Source: UBA1275 sp002323515 (GTDB taxonomy: Bacteria; Bacteroidota; Rhodothermia; Balneolales; Balneolaceae). From it: a DNA stretch of 64,000 bases. The stretch is taken from positions 10,399 to 74,398 of the forward strand of contig CAXGAH010000009.1 in NCBI GenBank assembly GCA_964007875.1, in the 5' to 3' direction. Positions 8,171 to 17,114 of this stretch are shown piece by piece. The notes under the pieces were generated by a model. It was not told the origin of the DNA. It saw only the letters and a list, made by a program, of their open reading frames with translations, and made no database searches. The translations under genes were made by a program, and so were the position numbers. Position 1 is the stretch's first letter. The number at the start of each line of letters is the position of its first letter.

Positions 8171-9211
8171 ATGAGTCAAATAAAGCAAAATGTAGATAGT
8201 CCAAAACAGATAATCTCTAAAAAATATCTGTTTTTTTCTATTTCCCTGAGTCTTTTGACAATGGCTGGAGTCATTTGGTACACATATACCCCCGGCATTC
8301 TAGCGTATTTAGCACCCAAAAGACTTCCCGGGCTAGGCATTGCTTTGGTGGTTTCATTCTTGAGGGTATGGTTTTCTGCAGCAAAAATTCGCTTTTTATC
8401 TGCGGGAGTTATTAGTTGGTTAGGAGCATTTAGGGTGCAATTGAGCTGGGACTTTACTTCAGCAGTTACCCCCTCTACCATAGGTGGTGCCCCTATGGCA
8501 ACCTATGCTATGACTAAAGAAGGACTACGATTAGGTGAGTCTACTGCGATCATATTATATAGTGTATTATTGGATCAAATCTGGTTTGCCATCGCTATCC
8601 CAATCTTACTTGTGGCCGGTATCTATATGGATGTAGTTCCGCCATCGGTGGGTTTTCTGGGTGAAGCATCTATGCTTATTCTGTATGTTTCTTTGCTTTC
8701 ATACGCTGGGGTACTCGCATATGGAGTTTTAATTAAACCATCAGCTATTTCAAAAATTATCAAGTGGTTTGCAAAATTACCATTCCTTCGGAAACACAGG
8801 GGTAAAATACATTCTGAAGCACAAAACCTTGAACAATATGCCTATCAGCTCAAAGCCAAGCCGTTTTGTTTTCTTTTACAAGCTTTTTTTTACTCTACTA
8901 TGTCATGGCTAGCTAGAGTTGCACTTGCACCTATTGTAATACTAAGTTTGTTGCCAGCACCAGAACTGCTTTCAGTATTACGAAGCTTGGCGATGAATCT
9001 AGCTTTTTTGGTAGTACCAACTCCTGGTGGTAGCGGTGGAGTTGAAGGACTCTTTGTTTTATTTCAAGGTCCACTAATTTCAAGGGAAGCCTTTATTGGT
9101 CTTGCATTATTTCTATGGCGTATAATTAGCTATTATATTACCATTGCGATGGGAATGATGGCTACTACATGGTATGTAAACCAGGAAGTGCATGAATATA
9201 AAAGTAACTAA
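8171..9211 (+). CDS. Lysylphosphatidylglycerol synthase TM-region family protein (UPF0104)
   Basis: Polytopic inner-membrane protein of 346 residues with about eight hydrophobic helices. It has the family hallmarks SAVTPSTIGGAP near residue 98 and VPTPGGSGGVEG near 278, the paired gly/pro motifs of the YbhN/AglD/MprF-flippase family. No aminoacyl-transferase domain is attached, so it is a stand-alone flippase-like unit. It lies between fbaB and radA with its own start right after the fbaB terminator. The lipid substrate is unknown. Confidence 0.82.
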   Translation: MSQIKQNVDSPKQIISKKYLFFSISLSLLTMAGVIWYTYTPGILAYLAPKRLPGLGIALVVSFLRVWFSAAKIRFLSAGVISWLGAFRVQLSWDFTSAVTPSTIGGAPMATYAMTKEGLRLGESTAIILYSVLLDQIWFAIAIPILLVAGIYMDVVPPSVGFLGEASMLILYVSLLSYAGVLAYGVLIKPSAISKIIKWFAKLPFLRKHRGKIHSEAQNLEQYAYQLKAKPFCFLLQAFFYSTMSWLARVALAPIVILSLLPAPELLSVLRSLAMNLAFLVVPTPGGSGGVEGLFVLFQGPLISREAFIGLALFLWRIISYYITIAMGMMATTWYVNQEVHEYKSN

Positions 9212-9314
9212 GAATAATTAGTTTAGGTGTTGAAACTCTTTATCATTGTAGACGAACATACTCAAGCTATCTGACTAAGGAAAAATTGAATACATCACTA
9301 TTCTATTATTGTTT

Positions 9315-10676
9315 ATGGCTAAATCGAATCAAATTTTTGTATGCACCTCATGTGGACATGAATCGCCCAAGTGGCTAGGAAGTTGTCCAGGGTGTAAAGA
9401 GTGGAATAGTTTCATCGAGCAAGAAAAAATAACGGGTTCAACTAAGCCGCACAAAGCTAAAATCGCAGGCTTAGAGCCAGAACAAGTACCTAAACCCCAA
9501 ACGCTCAATGAGATTACGGCTACCAAGGCATCTCGATTTCAAACGGGAATTACTGAATTTGATAGGGTGTTGGGTGGAGGATGTATGAGAGGATCCTATG
9601 TGCTCATTGGTGGAGCTCCTGGGGTTGGTAAAAGTACACTCACTCTTCAAATAGCTAAGGCCGAACCAAACTTGTCTATTTTATATTGTGCTGGTGAAGA
9701 ATCTGTCTTGCAGATTAAACATCGAGCCAAACGCATTGGGGTCATCTCTGAAAAACTCTGGTTAACCAACGAGACACGTATCGAATCCATCATTGAGCAG
9801 GCACAAAAGTTGCAACCTGATTTACTCATAGTTGATTCTATTCAAACTGTTTACAGAGATCAGTTAAGTAGCATGCCAGGCAGTGTTGCTCAGGTAAAAG
9901 AGTGCGCTGCTTTGCTTCAACAATTGGCCAAAAAATCCAGTTTATCAATTATGATAATTGGCCACATTACTAAAGAAGGGGATATCGCAGGTCCTCGGGT
10001 GTTAGAACACATGGTAGATACTGTGCTTAGTTTTGAAGGGGACGATCATTATACCTATCGTTTGTTACGAAGTATAAAAAATAGATTTGGGCCAGCTCAT
10101 GAGGTAGGGGTTTTCGAGATGAAGCACGATGGCTTGGATCAGGTTCCCAATCCTTCTGCCTATTTTTTAGCAGAACGAAATCAAGAAGTGTCTGGCAGTG
10201 CTATTGGTTGTATAATGGAGGGAAGCCGACCTATATTGGTTGAACTTCAAGCATTAGTTAGTCCTAGTGCCTATGGGACTCCACAGCGCACCGTTAACGG
10301 GATGGATCGCAACCGTGTCTTGCTACTTTTGGCCGTTTTAGAAAAACGTACTGGGTTTAAATTTTCGGATAAAGATGTATATGTTAATGTCGCTGGTGGT
10401 TTAAAAATAAAAGATCCTGCAGCCGATCTTGCACTTTGTGTGGCTTTGGTATCATCCCTATTGGATATAGCTTTGGATAATAATCAACTTTGGTTGGGTG
10501 AAATAGGATTAGGCGGGGAACTAAGGCGGGTTAGCCAATTGGAAAGGCGCATTAAAGAAGCTGAAAAACTAGGGTATATTCATAGTTGGGCTAAGGACCA
10601 ACATCACTCAAACAACAAGCCTTCACACCTAAAGGATATACTAAATAGTTTTGGGCAAAAAAAAAGCCCTAGATAA
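9315..10676 (+). CDS. radA: DNA repair protein RadA
   Basis: RecA-like branch-migration ATPase of homologous recombination, 453 residues from the ATG at 9315 (a TTG six bases upstream is in frame but less likely). It has an N-terminal C4 zinc finger (CTSCGH...CPGC), Walker A GGAPGVGKST near residue 100, the RadA-specific KNRFG motif near 255, and a C-terminal Lon-protease-like domain. The last codons overlap a hairpin whose T tract serves the convergent rpsU gene. Confidence 0.97.
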   Translation: MAKSNQIFVCTSCGHESPKWLGSCPGCKEWNSFIEQEKITGSTKPHKAKIAGLEPEQVPKPQTLNEITATKASRFQTGITEFDRVLGGGCMRGSYVLIGGAPGVGKSTLTLQIAKAEPNLSILYCAGEESVLQIKHRAKRIGVISEKLWLTNETRIESIIEQAQKLQPDLLIVDSIQTVYRDQLSSMPGSVAQVKECAALLQQLAKKSSLSIMIIGHITKEGDIAGPRVLEHMVDTVLSFEGDDHYTYRLLRSIKNRFGPAHEVGVFEMKHDGLDQVPNPSAYFLAERNQEVSGSAIGCIMEGSRPILVELQALVSPSAYGTPQRTVNGMDRNRVLLLLAVLEKRTGFKFSDKDVYVNVAGGLKIKDPAADLALCVALVSSLLDIALDNNQLWLGEIGLGGELRRVSQLERRIKEAEKLGYIHSWAKDQHHSNNKPSHLKDILNSFGQKKSPR

Positions 10677-10686
10677 ACCAGGGCTT
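10656..10686 (-). terminator. Terminator for rpsU nested in the end of radA
   Basis: AAGCCCT at 10664-10670 pairs with AGGGCTT at 10680-10686. Read on the minus strand the stem is followed by about ten U residues (plus-strand A run 10656-10665). The hairpin spans the radA stop codon at 10674-10676, so radA coding sequence doubles as the rpsU terminator. Confidence 0.85.
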
Positions 10687-10712
10687 CTATGTGATAACAA
10701 TCTTGAGAGAAA

Positions 10713-10907
10713 CTAGAAGTTTTCTCGTTGACGTCGACGCTGCTCACGGACGGCTTTTTTCATGGCTTCCCGTCGTTCAATAGATGGTTTTGTGAACTGT
10801 TGACGATCCTTAAATTCATTAAGAATACGAGAACGAGTCACCATCTTTTTGAAACGATTAATCGCGCGTTCAACGCTTTCGTTGTCTTTAACTTCAACGC
10901 CTAGCAT
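10713..10907 (-). CDS. rpsU: 30S ribosomal protein bS21
   Basis: Small-subunit protein near the 3' end of 16S rRNA, 64 residues. It matches Bacteroidota bS21: MLGVEVKDNESVERAINRFKK, then FTKPSIERREAMKKA, and a basic tail. Residue 54 is arginine, where Flavobacterium johnsoniae bS21 has the tyrosine reported to help sequester the anti-Shine-Dalgarno. Upstream is an unusually strong purine tract, AAGGAAGTGAGG, in a genome where most starts lack one, consistent with autoregulated translation (inference). Confidence 0.94.
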   Translation of the reverse strand: MLGVEVKDNESVERAINRFKKMVTRSRILNEFKDRQQFTKPSIERREAMKKAVREQRRRQRENF

Positions 10908-10911
10908 TGAG

Positions 10912-10923
10912 CCTCACTTCCTT
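10912..10923 (-). promoter_or_regulatory. Extended Shine-Dalgarno of rpsU
   Basis: The minus-strand AAGGAAGTGA matches the anti-SD complement AAGGAGGTGA with one mismatch and ends about 6 nt before the rpsU ATG. Most genes in the window have no such sequence. Confidence 0.6.
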
Positions 10924-11053
10924 TCATTGTATTATTTCTCAATATTGAGAGATTTAAATATATGGTTTTTTTCTTCTAGATAAAAAATAGTTCTATGTGG
11001 AAATAACGAAAGGAAACCCTACGAAAACAGAAATCACAGACAGCAATAGACCA

Positions 11054-11872
11054 TTAGATGTGATTTAAAATCCATTTTTTATCTAACCAATGAGGATTTA
11101 ACCCCAAACCAAATAAAGCATAATCATATTTGGAAGGGTCAAGTGGGTCTAGTAATAGAAGTTGCTCTTGTAATTCTTCCACCGCCTTCCAGTCATTTTG
11201 ATTTCGGGTAATTAGACCAAGTTTTCTGCTTTGTCTAGCCACATGAACATCTAATGGGATATAAATTTGGGAAGGCGGCATAAAGTTCATACTTCCCACG
11301 TCTACTGGGCCCCCTCTAATTGTCCAGCGTAGATACATATAGAGCCGTTTGCATGAGCCCCCTTTTTCAGGATTAGAAATGTGCCTACGGGTTCGAGCTG
11401 GTATTTCAGGAAAAAAACTGAAAAATTCTTCGTGGAAGACTCCCATTAACGGACGATTTTTCGCTTTCGAAATAGTCAAACAATTTGTCCAAAAGGCCTC
11501 AAAGGTGGTAAAGTGAATAAGGATTTGTTGCATGGTTTTGATTAACCAATACATATCCTCGGAATTAAAGGTTCTATGTTTAAAGCCCGTTAATCTACGC
11601 GCATCTGATTCCGTAAAATTACCCATAAAATCTAGTGGTCTATACGCCATTCTCGACAGTAAATCATCCACCTTTGTAATGACGATAGAGCGCTTACCCC
11701 ATGCCATTGTAGCCGCGAAAAAACCAGCTACATTTATTTCTTCTGCATCTTCAAAAGCATGTAAAAATTGAATAGGATCATCTTCTATATACGCTGGAAC
11801 CTCCATTCTCGATACCCATTGGTCTAAAACAGGCTTAAGCTGCAATAGGTATTTTTTTGATCGTTTACGCAA
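11054..11872 (-). CDS. DUF2400 / TIGR02757 family protein
   Basis: 272 residues, soluble, of the TIGR02757 family common in Bacteroidota and Epsilonproteobacteria. Recognisable are the N-terminal VAGFFAATMAWGKRS and the C-terminal IPLDVHVARQSRKLGL near residues 205-220. That last segment resembles the catalytic helix of HhH-GPD glycosylases (D208 would match the catalytic aspartate), the fold of the adjacent MutY. It overlaps the mutY stop by 8 bp, so the two are translationally coupled. Function is unassigned; a DNA-repair role is an inference from context and the motif. Confidence 0.85.
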   Translation of the reverse strand: MRKRSKKYLLQLKPVLDQWVSRMEVPAYIEDDPIQFLHAFEDAEEINVAGFFAATMAWGKRSIVITKVDDLLSRMAYRPLDFMGNFTESDARRLTGFKHRTFNSEDMYWLIKTMQQILIHFTTFEAFWTNCLTISKAKNRPLMGVFHEEFFSFFPEIPARTRRHISNPEKGGSCKRLYMYLRWTIRGGPVDVGSMNFMPPSQIYIPLDVHVARQSRKLGLITRNQNDWKAVEELQEQLLLLDPLDPSKYDYALFGLGLNPHWLDKKWILNHI

Positions 11873-12974
11873 ATCGCTTTATTAGGGCAAGAGTTAAGGT
11901 CTTATTTGCCTTTGGGAAGGGGTAATTTTTTAAATCCTGAATTGAAACCCACTTAATTTGTTCACTTGTTTTGGCTGTTGGGGTTTGCCGTGTTTTGGTT
12001 GGCTTCAAAACACAAAGAAAAGCGCTCAGAGTTATAGTAAAGTGTGAATAGGCATGTTTTAAGCTCATAAACTCTTCTATTACACTGATTTCTATACCTA
12101 ACTCTTCTTGAATTTCTCTATGCAGTGCCTCTATGCTGGTTTCGTTACTTTCTTGTTTTCCACCGGGGAATTCCCATAAACTACCTAGCATAACATGTTC
12201 AGGTCGTTGGGCAATTAGCACCTCTTCTTGATCATTTATGATAATAGCTACCGAAATTTCTTGATGAGGTCGCTTTGCTTTTTTTGAAGTGTATGGTATT
12301 TGCTCGGTCTTGGCCGTTCGGTACGCGATGCATTTTGAAGCGAGAGGGCAGGTTTCGCAAGATGGTTTGTTAGGGTTGCATACCGTAGAGCCTAATTCCA
12401 TCATGGCTTGATTGAAGTCGGCGGGTGGTTGTCCTTTTATCCATTTATCTACTTCTTGCTGAACTAGTTTTCGGGTACCTGTTTTTCGGGTGTCCTGTTC
12501 AATCCCGCAAAATCGCGTAACGGTTCGGATCACATTTCCATCCATCACCGCATATTCTAATCCAAAGGCAATACTTGCAATAGCTGCTGCAGTATAAGGT
12601 CCTATTCCTGGGAGTGATAGCAGCTCTTTATATTCCTTAGGAAATGAACCCGAATAGTCATCTGCCACTATCTTGGCTGTTTTGTGAATATTTCTTGCCC
12701 GACTATAATATCCAAGTCCTTCCCACTGTTTTAAAACCTGTTGAATTGACGCCGCAGCTAAGTCATGAACACTTGGAAAGGCCGTCATAAATCGATTAAA
12801 AAAAGGAAGTGCTTGATTTACTCTGGTTTGTTGCAACATTATTTCTGAGATCCAAATAGCATAAGGGTCTTTGGAATCTCGCCACGGCATACTTCTTTTG
12901 TTGTTGTCAAACCACGATAATAGGCATTCGGCACAATTAGAGTCGAAAAGGGTATCCATTTCGGATTTAGTCAT
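11865..12974 (-). CDS. mutY: A/G-specific adenine DNA glycosylase MutY
   Basis: Removes adenine opposite 8-oxoguanine. 369 residues. The HhH-GPD domain has catalytic Glu44 in EIMLQQT, the hairpin LPGIGPYTAAA, and catalytic Asp in VMDGNVIR. A [4Fe-4S] cluster loop follows with C-x6-C-x2-C-x5-C spacing near residue 195-212. The C-terminal NUDIX-like domain, WEFPGGKQE with REIQEELGI, recognises 8-oxoG. It starts 8 bp after the upstream gene's stop and overlaps the DUF2400 gene. Confidence 0.97.
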   Translation of the reverse strand: MTKSEMDTLFDSNCAECLLSWFDNNKRSMPWRDSKDPYAIWISEIMLQQTRVNQALPFFNRFMTAFPSVHDLAAASIQQVLKQWEGLGYYSRARNIHKTAKIVADDYSGSFPKEYKELLSLPGIGPYTAAAIASIAFGLEYAVMDGNVIRTVTRFCGIEQDTRKTGTRKLVQQEVDKWIKGQPPADFNQAMMELGSTVCNPNKPSCETCPLASKCIAYRTAKTEQIPYTSKKAKRPHQEISVAIIINDQEEVLIAQRPEHVMLGSLWEFPGGKQESNETSIEALHREIQEELGIEISVIEEFMSLKHAYSHFTITLSAFLCVLKPTKTRQTPTAKTSEQIKWVSIQDLKNYPFPKANKTLTLALIKRFA

Positions 12975-12982
12975 GCTTCTGT

Positions 12983-14551
12983 CTAATTGTTATCCATTTG
13001 CAAATCGATTACCTTTAACTCTACCTCAACCGAGCTAGCAGCCCCTAAGGCATCGGTTGCTATTACTTTGAATCGGTGAACGCCCAAATCTTTCTCACCC
13101 GGAGTCCAAGTGAGTTGCCCACTTTTTTCATTTAAGCGTGCACCCTCCGGTAGATCAACTCCTAAAAAGCGAATCAATGATTCTTGACTATGCTTAGCTT
13201 CTAGATCTATAGCTGTATAGTTAACCGAATAGGGATCTCCCATAATTAATGTACTGGTACGAATAGGGCTTATTCTAGGAGGATTATTAAAACTGGTGAT
13301 GTCTATTTGTATAAAGGTACTATCCAGCAACCCTGTAGAACTTTGAGCTATGATTTGCAATCGATGAATACCGATTTGATTGAATTGGGGCTGCCAAAAT
13401 ATTCCCTGGCCTTTGACCTTCATTCCACTAGGGGCTCCTTTAACACTAAATCTAAGTGCTTCAGTTGGCCAATCCTCTGAGACTTGTATTCCAAAAAGAA
13501 TAGGATTTGGGTAGGGTACTATTTTAGGTTCATAGGGTAGGAGTGTGATTGAATTTGGTAGTGGTTTTGTATCTGCTGATTGAGACACCTCACTTCGTTC
13601 AAAGCCAACATTCACTTTTCCAATAGCACCAAATTCATGAAGCCATAATTGATCTTTACTTCCTGTCAACTTGTATTGAGCCCCAGTATCCTTCTTCCAA
13701 CGGGTTACTTCATTATTATGTAACAGCCAAATTTCTTTCTTAGAGCTTTCAATGAAATAGGTGTCTTGGTATTTAATAACATCCACTATAGCAGTACCAA
13801 TATCAGTTAATCGTGAGCTAGAGCCATTTTCGCCAATCCGAAAAAGAACCCCTGCTTCACTACTCCCAAACAATTCATTATCAACCAAGTGCAAATGAAC
13901 AATAGCTTGGTTAATGTCAATGGAACTAACCCATTCTAGGGTATCCTGATCCACCGTCCACGAAAAATTATGAACTTTAGCAGGGCTGAGTACAAAGAGT
14001 TGTTGGGAGCGAGGAGTACTTAATACGTCCAGCACCGTTTCTCTTTGGAGTAATTCATTGGCAATGAATTCAACAGGAGAATCAAAAGCTTCAGGACTTT
14101 GTAATCCTAACACCCCTAAACCCTCGTCTCCTAATGCTAGGTACACATGGTCACGAAGTCGGGCTACCCCCCTTGGCTCTGTGGATAAATAGGTGGATGA
14201 ATACACCCCCAACACAGAGGTAGGCTCTAAAACAGTCAATCGTGTTCCGTTGCCAAATAAATAGGCAAAGCGAATATCCGAAGTAATTTTACTGCCACGT
14301 CGCTGCATCCCACTATTGGTATATAACCATTGTGTATTATCATTGGTAACTCTAAAAACAGCTAATCCTACCTGCTCTGAGAGAACATATAAATGGCTTG
14401 GACTTGAAGCGATATCTAACACATTTTCTATATTCATCGAAGAGGTAAACCAAAGGCCTTCGACTGTAGCCTGCGCTAGTAAATTCGGCTGGCTAAGAAT
14501 GAATAATGATAAAATTATAGAGTAGATTATGTTTGTTTTCTCGACTTTCAT
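12983..14551 (-). CDS. Secreted protein with propeller-like and Ig-like repeats
   Basis: 522 residues from the chosen ATG at 14551, which gives a clean signal peptide (MKVEKTNIIYSIILSLFILSQ ending at LLAQ). The open frame extends upstream to 14686, but that extension is basic and lacks a signal. The first about 330 residues show short beta repeats like a degenerate propeller. The last about 180 contain two putative Ig-like (cadherin-like) domains, with GIFWQPQFNQIGIH and GQLTWTPGEKDLGVH. Likely exported or surface exposed. The gene ends 8 bp before mutY. No known function. Confidence 0.6.
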   Translation of the reverse strand: MKVEKTNIIYSIILSLFILSQPNLLAQATVEGLWFTSSMNIENVLDIASSPSHLYVLSEQVGLAVFRVTNDNTQWLYTNSGMQRRGSKITSDIRFAYLFGNGTRLTVLEPTSVLGVYSSTYLSTEPRGVARLRDHVYLALGDEGLGVLGLQSPEAFDSPVEFIANELLQRETVLDVLSTPRSQQLFVLSPAKVHNFSWTVDQDTLEWVSSIDINQAIVHLHLVDNELFGSSEAGVLFRIGENGSSSRLTDIGTAIVDVIKYQDTYFIESSKKEIWLLHNNEVTRWKKDTGAQYKLTGSKDQLWLHEFGAIGKVNVGFERSEVSQSADTKPLPNSITLLPYEPKIVPYPNPILFGIQVSEDWPTEALRFSVKGAPSGMKVKGQGIFWQPQFNQIGIHRLQIIAQSSTGLLDSTFIQIDITSFNNPPRISPIRTSTLIMGDPYSVNYTAIDLEAKHSQESLIRFLGVDLPEGARLNEKSGQLTWTPGEKDLGVHRFKVIATDALGAASSVEVELKVIDLQMDNN

Positions 14552-14734
14552 TGAAAATGCATGGGTTGATTTCGATTGTCTGATGCTAACAAATGGAAAC
14601 TTGAAAATGTATGTGAAGCTACGCTTGACTAGCTTAAATCTACTACCATTCAGTCTCGCGCTTAGCATGTTTTCAACTAGCATCAATTAGCAACAATAGA
14701 ACCTGCCTAAAAGTACGATTCTTTTACTATTTAA

Positions 14735-15733
14735 TTATAGCCAATTATGCTTTTGATACCAAGTTAAGGTAGACCTCAAGCCTTCATATAAGCTGATTTC
14801 TGGTGTATAACCCCAGTCTGCTTTCGCTTTATTTGGGCTACAAAGCCAATACTGTGTAAGTTCTTCAGCCTTATCTGGATTTAATGCAGGATACACTCCA
14901 AAAATAGGAGCTATGGTTTCGGCCACTTTTGCTATGGTCATAAGCACTCCTTTTGGCACCCGGATCCGTAGGTGAGACTTTTGGAGAATGGTAGCGCATT
15001 CTTTGTAAATCTCATTCCATGAATACCCATCTTCAGAACCTCCGAGAAAGTAGGTGTGAATTCCAGCTCGATCGTAGAGCCTAGATGCCACGATACCCTT
15101 TACCAGATCCTGAACATGAACTAGGGAAAGGATTTTTTCTGTGGGATTGCCTAGTATAGGTGCCACTCTGTAATTAAGGGCTTTAAATAATCCATAGATA
15201 TCTGTTTCTCTGGGTCCGTAAACGGCTGGGGGGCGTATAATTTTAATACTTAAGGTGGGGTGGTTTGCCCAGTTTTTCTCAGTATAGAGTCGATGAATTT
15301 CTTCTTCCATTTGTTTTTTGGAACGACCGTATGCGCTGATGGGGGACAAGGGAGCTTTTTCTGTGAGAGGGGTTTGGCTAGAGGGACCGGCGGCGGCGAG
15401 AGAGGAAAGTATAATAATGTTGGATATCCCAGATTCAACCGCAAGTTCTATCAAATTTTTGGTAGCTTCTACATTGGCTCTAAAAAAATCAGAATAGCTT
15501 GGGGCATGCAGAATAGCCGCCCCATGAATGAGTACATCAACCTGTTTTAGCTCTTCTTTAATTGGTTCTAGGTTTTCCAATGTGGATTTAACAGGAGTGT
15601 AGTCGAGCCCCTTTAACCATTTTTCTTTATTTCTGACCAAAACGCGAACTTCTTCACATTCTGGCATCTTTAGCAAGTGTTCAACTAGATGACTTCCAAC
15701 AAAACCAGTTCCACCAGTAACAAAGGCTTTCAT
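14735..15733 (-). CDS. NAD(P)-dependent epimerase/dehydratase, extended SDR; possible CerR
   Basis: 332 residues with the Rossmann motif GGTGFVGSHL at 7-16, the catalytic SAYGRSKK (YxxxK) near 143, and RPPAVYGPRETD for substrate binding. Extended SDRs of this size act on nucleotide sugars, but bacterial ceramide reductase CerR is also an epimerase-like SDR. A serine palmitoyltransferase gene lies 2.8 kb away, so a role in reducing 3-keto-sphinganine or ceramide is a reasonable guess. It is divergent from the GT4 pair with a 191-bp intergenic region. Enzyme class is sure; substrate is not. Confidence 0.8.
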   Translation of the reverse strand: MKAFVTGGTGFVGSHLVEHLLKMPECEEVRVLVRNKEKWLKGLDYTPVKSTLENLEPIKEELKQVDVLIHGAAILHAPSYSDFFRANVEATKNLIELAVESGISNIIILSSLAAAGPSSQTPLTEKAPLSPISAYGRSKKQMEEEIHRLYTEKNWANHPTLSIKIIRPPAVYGPRETDIYGLFKALNYRVAPILGNPTEKILSLVHVQDLVKGIVASRLYDRAGIHTYFLGGSEDGYSWNEIYKECATILQKSHLRIRVPKGVLMTIAKVAETIAPIFGVYPALNPDKAEELTQYWLCSPNKAKADWGYTPEISLYEGLRSTLTWYQKHNWL

Positions 15734-15924
15734 AAATGCGTATATTTACGGGTTGATTGGTGATTGAATAAAATCTGAAGATTCTATCATGGATAATCTT
15801 GAGTACAATTCTTTTGGTTATTTATCAACTAACTACAATTAAAATACAAAGAAGCCGATTGCTTTTTTATACTTATTTGAGCGAATAGGCAGTGAACGTG
15901 TTATCAAATCTGTTGATTATCTAA

Positions 15925-17094
15925 ATGAGCGAACTAAGAGTAGCCCTATTCACCGGTAATTATAACCATATTCGAGATGGTGTAGCCCTAACATTGAATC
16001 GATTAGTTCAGTACTTAGAGCAGCAAAATATTCCTGTACTTATCTTTGCTCCAAGTGGACCAAATCCTGAAATAAACCCTCATAAAGGTACTTTGAGGGT
16101 CACTCCTTCAGTTTCTATGCCCGTGCCCGGTAGAAAGGAATACCGTATAGCCACACATTTTCCTCACAAATTCCGGCAAGAGTTAGAGGCTTTTCAGCCT
16201 ACTCTCATACATATAGCTACTCCCGATGGGCTTGGGATAGGGGCACTAAAGTGGGCAAAAAAGCATGATTTACCTGTGGTAAGTTCGTATCACACTCATT
16301 TCCTGAGCTATGTAGACTATTACAAACTTTTTTTAGGACCGGTTAAATGGCCTTTTAAGAAGATGACGCAATGGTTTTATCCCCAATGTCAACGAGTATA
16401 TGTTCCTAGTCAATCCATGATTGATGAGCTAGGTGTTGAGGGTATCACTGGTGATATGAAAATTTGGGCAAGAGGAATAGACACCAAACTTTTTAGCCCC
16501 GAAAAAAGGGATCCTGAGTGGCGAATAAAAATGGGTTTCGCAGAGGATGAGATTGTGGTGAGTTTTGTTTCTCGGTTAGTTTGGGAAAAAGAATTGGGAA
16601 CCTACATAGAAAGTGTCCAACGAATGCAACAACGAAATCCAAAGGTAAGAGCATTAGTGGTGGGGGACGGAGCAGCAAGGTCCGAGGCTCAAAAAAAGTT
16701 ACCTTATGGGGTTTTTACCGGTTTTTATTCAGGTGAAGACTTAGCTCGAGCCTACGCCAGTTCTGATTTATTCTTATTCCCTTCTTACACTGAAACTTTC
16801 GGTAATGTAACCTTAGAAGCAATGGCTAGCGGAGTCCCCTGTCTAGTTGCAAATGCGATAGGTTCATCCTCTTTAGTAGTAGAGGGAAAAAATGGCCGAC
16901 TTGCTAGCTCTGGAAATGTCGATGATTTTACCAAAAAACTGGAGCAAATGATTTCAGATTCAACTGCTTTACAAAACATGGGAAGGCGTTCACGCGAGCT
17001 TGCATTAAACTACCAGTGGAATCACATAAATGAGGCATTGGTTACTGATTACAGAATAGTGATGTCTAATTTTCAAGCAGACCTCAACCAATAG
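15925..17094 (+). CDS. GT4-family glycosyltransferase, lipid mannosyl/glycosyl type
   Basis: GT-B fold glycosyltransferase of 389 residues. The N-terminal acceptor domain (RVALFTGNYNHIRDGVALTLNRL) and C-terminal donor domain (LFLFPSYTETFGNVTLEAMASGVP, with E-x7-E) match the PimB/MgtA/SqdX branch that adds sugars to lipids. No transmembrane helix; probably peripheral to the inner membrane. It precedes a second GT4 by 20 bp and the serine palmitoyltransferase by 1.4 kb, so it may glycosylate sphingolipid or diacylglycerol (inference). Confidence 0.85.
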   Translation: MSELRVALFTGNYNHIRDGVALTLNRLVQYLEQQNIPVLIFAPSGPNPEINPHKGTLRVTPSVSMPVPGRKEYRIATHFPHKFRQELEAFQPTLIHIATPDGLGIGALKWAKKHDLPVVSSYHTHFLSYVDYYKLFLGPVKWPFKKMTQWFYPQCQRVYVPSQSMIDELGVEGITGDMKIWARGIDTKLFSPEKRDPEWRIKMGFAEDEIVVSFVSRLVWEKELGTYIESVQRMQQRNPKVRALVVGDGAARSEAQKKLPYGVFTGFYSGEDLARAYASSDLFLFPSYTETFGNVTLEAMASGVPCLVANAIGSSSLVVEGKNGRLASSGNVDDFTKKLEQMISDSTALQNMGRRSRELALNYQWNHINEALVTDYRIVMSNFQADLNQ

Positions 17095-17114
17095 GTCCTT
17101 AGCAGATACGATTT

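Noticed and set aside
14552..14686. Upstream extension of the secreted propeller/Ig-like protein
   Set aside because: The extension is basic and would bury the signal peptide that begins at the ATG at 14551.
15260..15550. 96-codon plus-strand frame within the SDR gene
   Set aside because: It lies opposite the conserved YxxxK region of the SDR and has no recognisable family.
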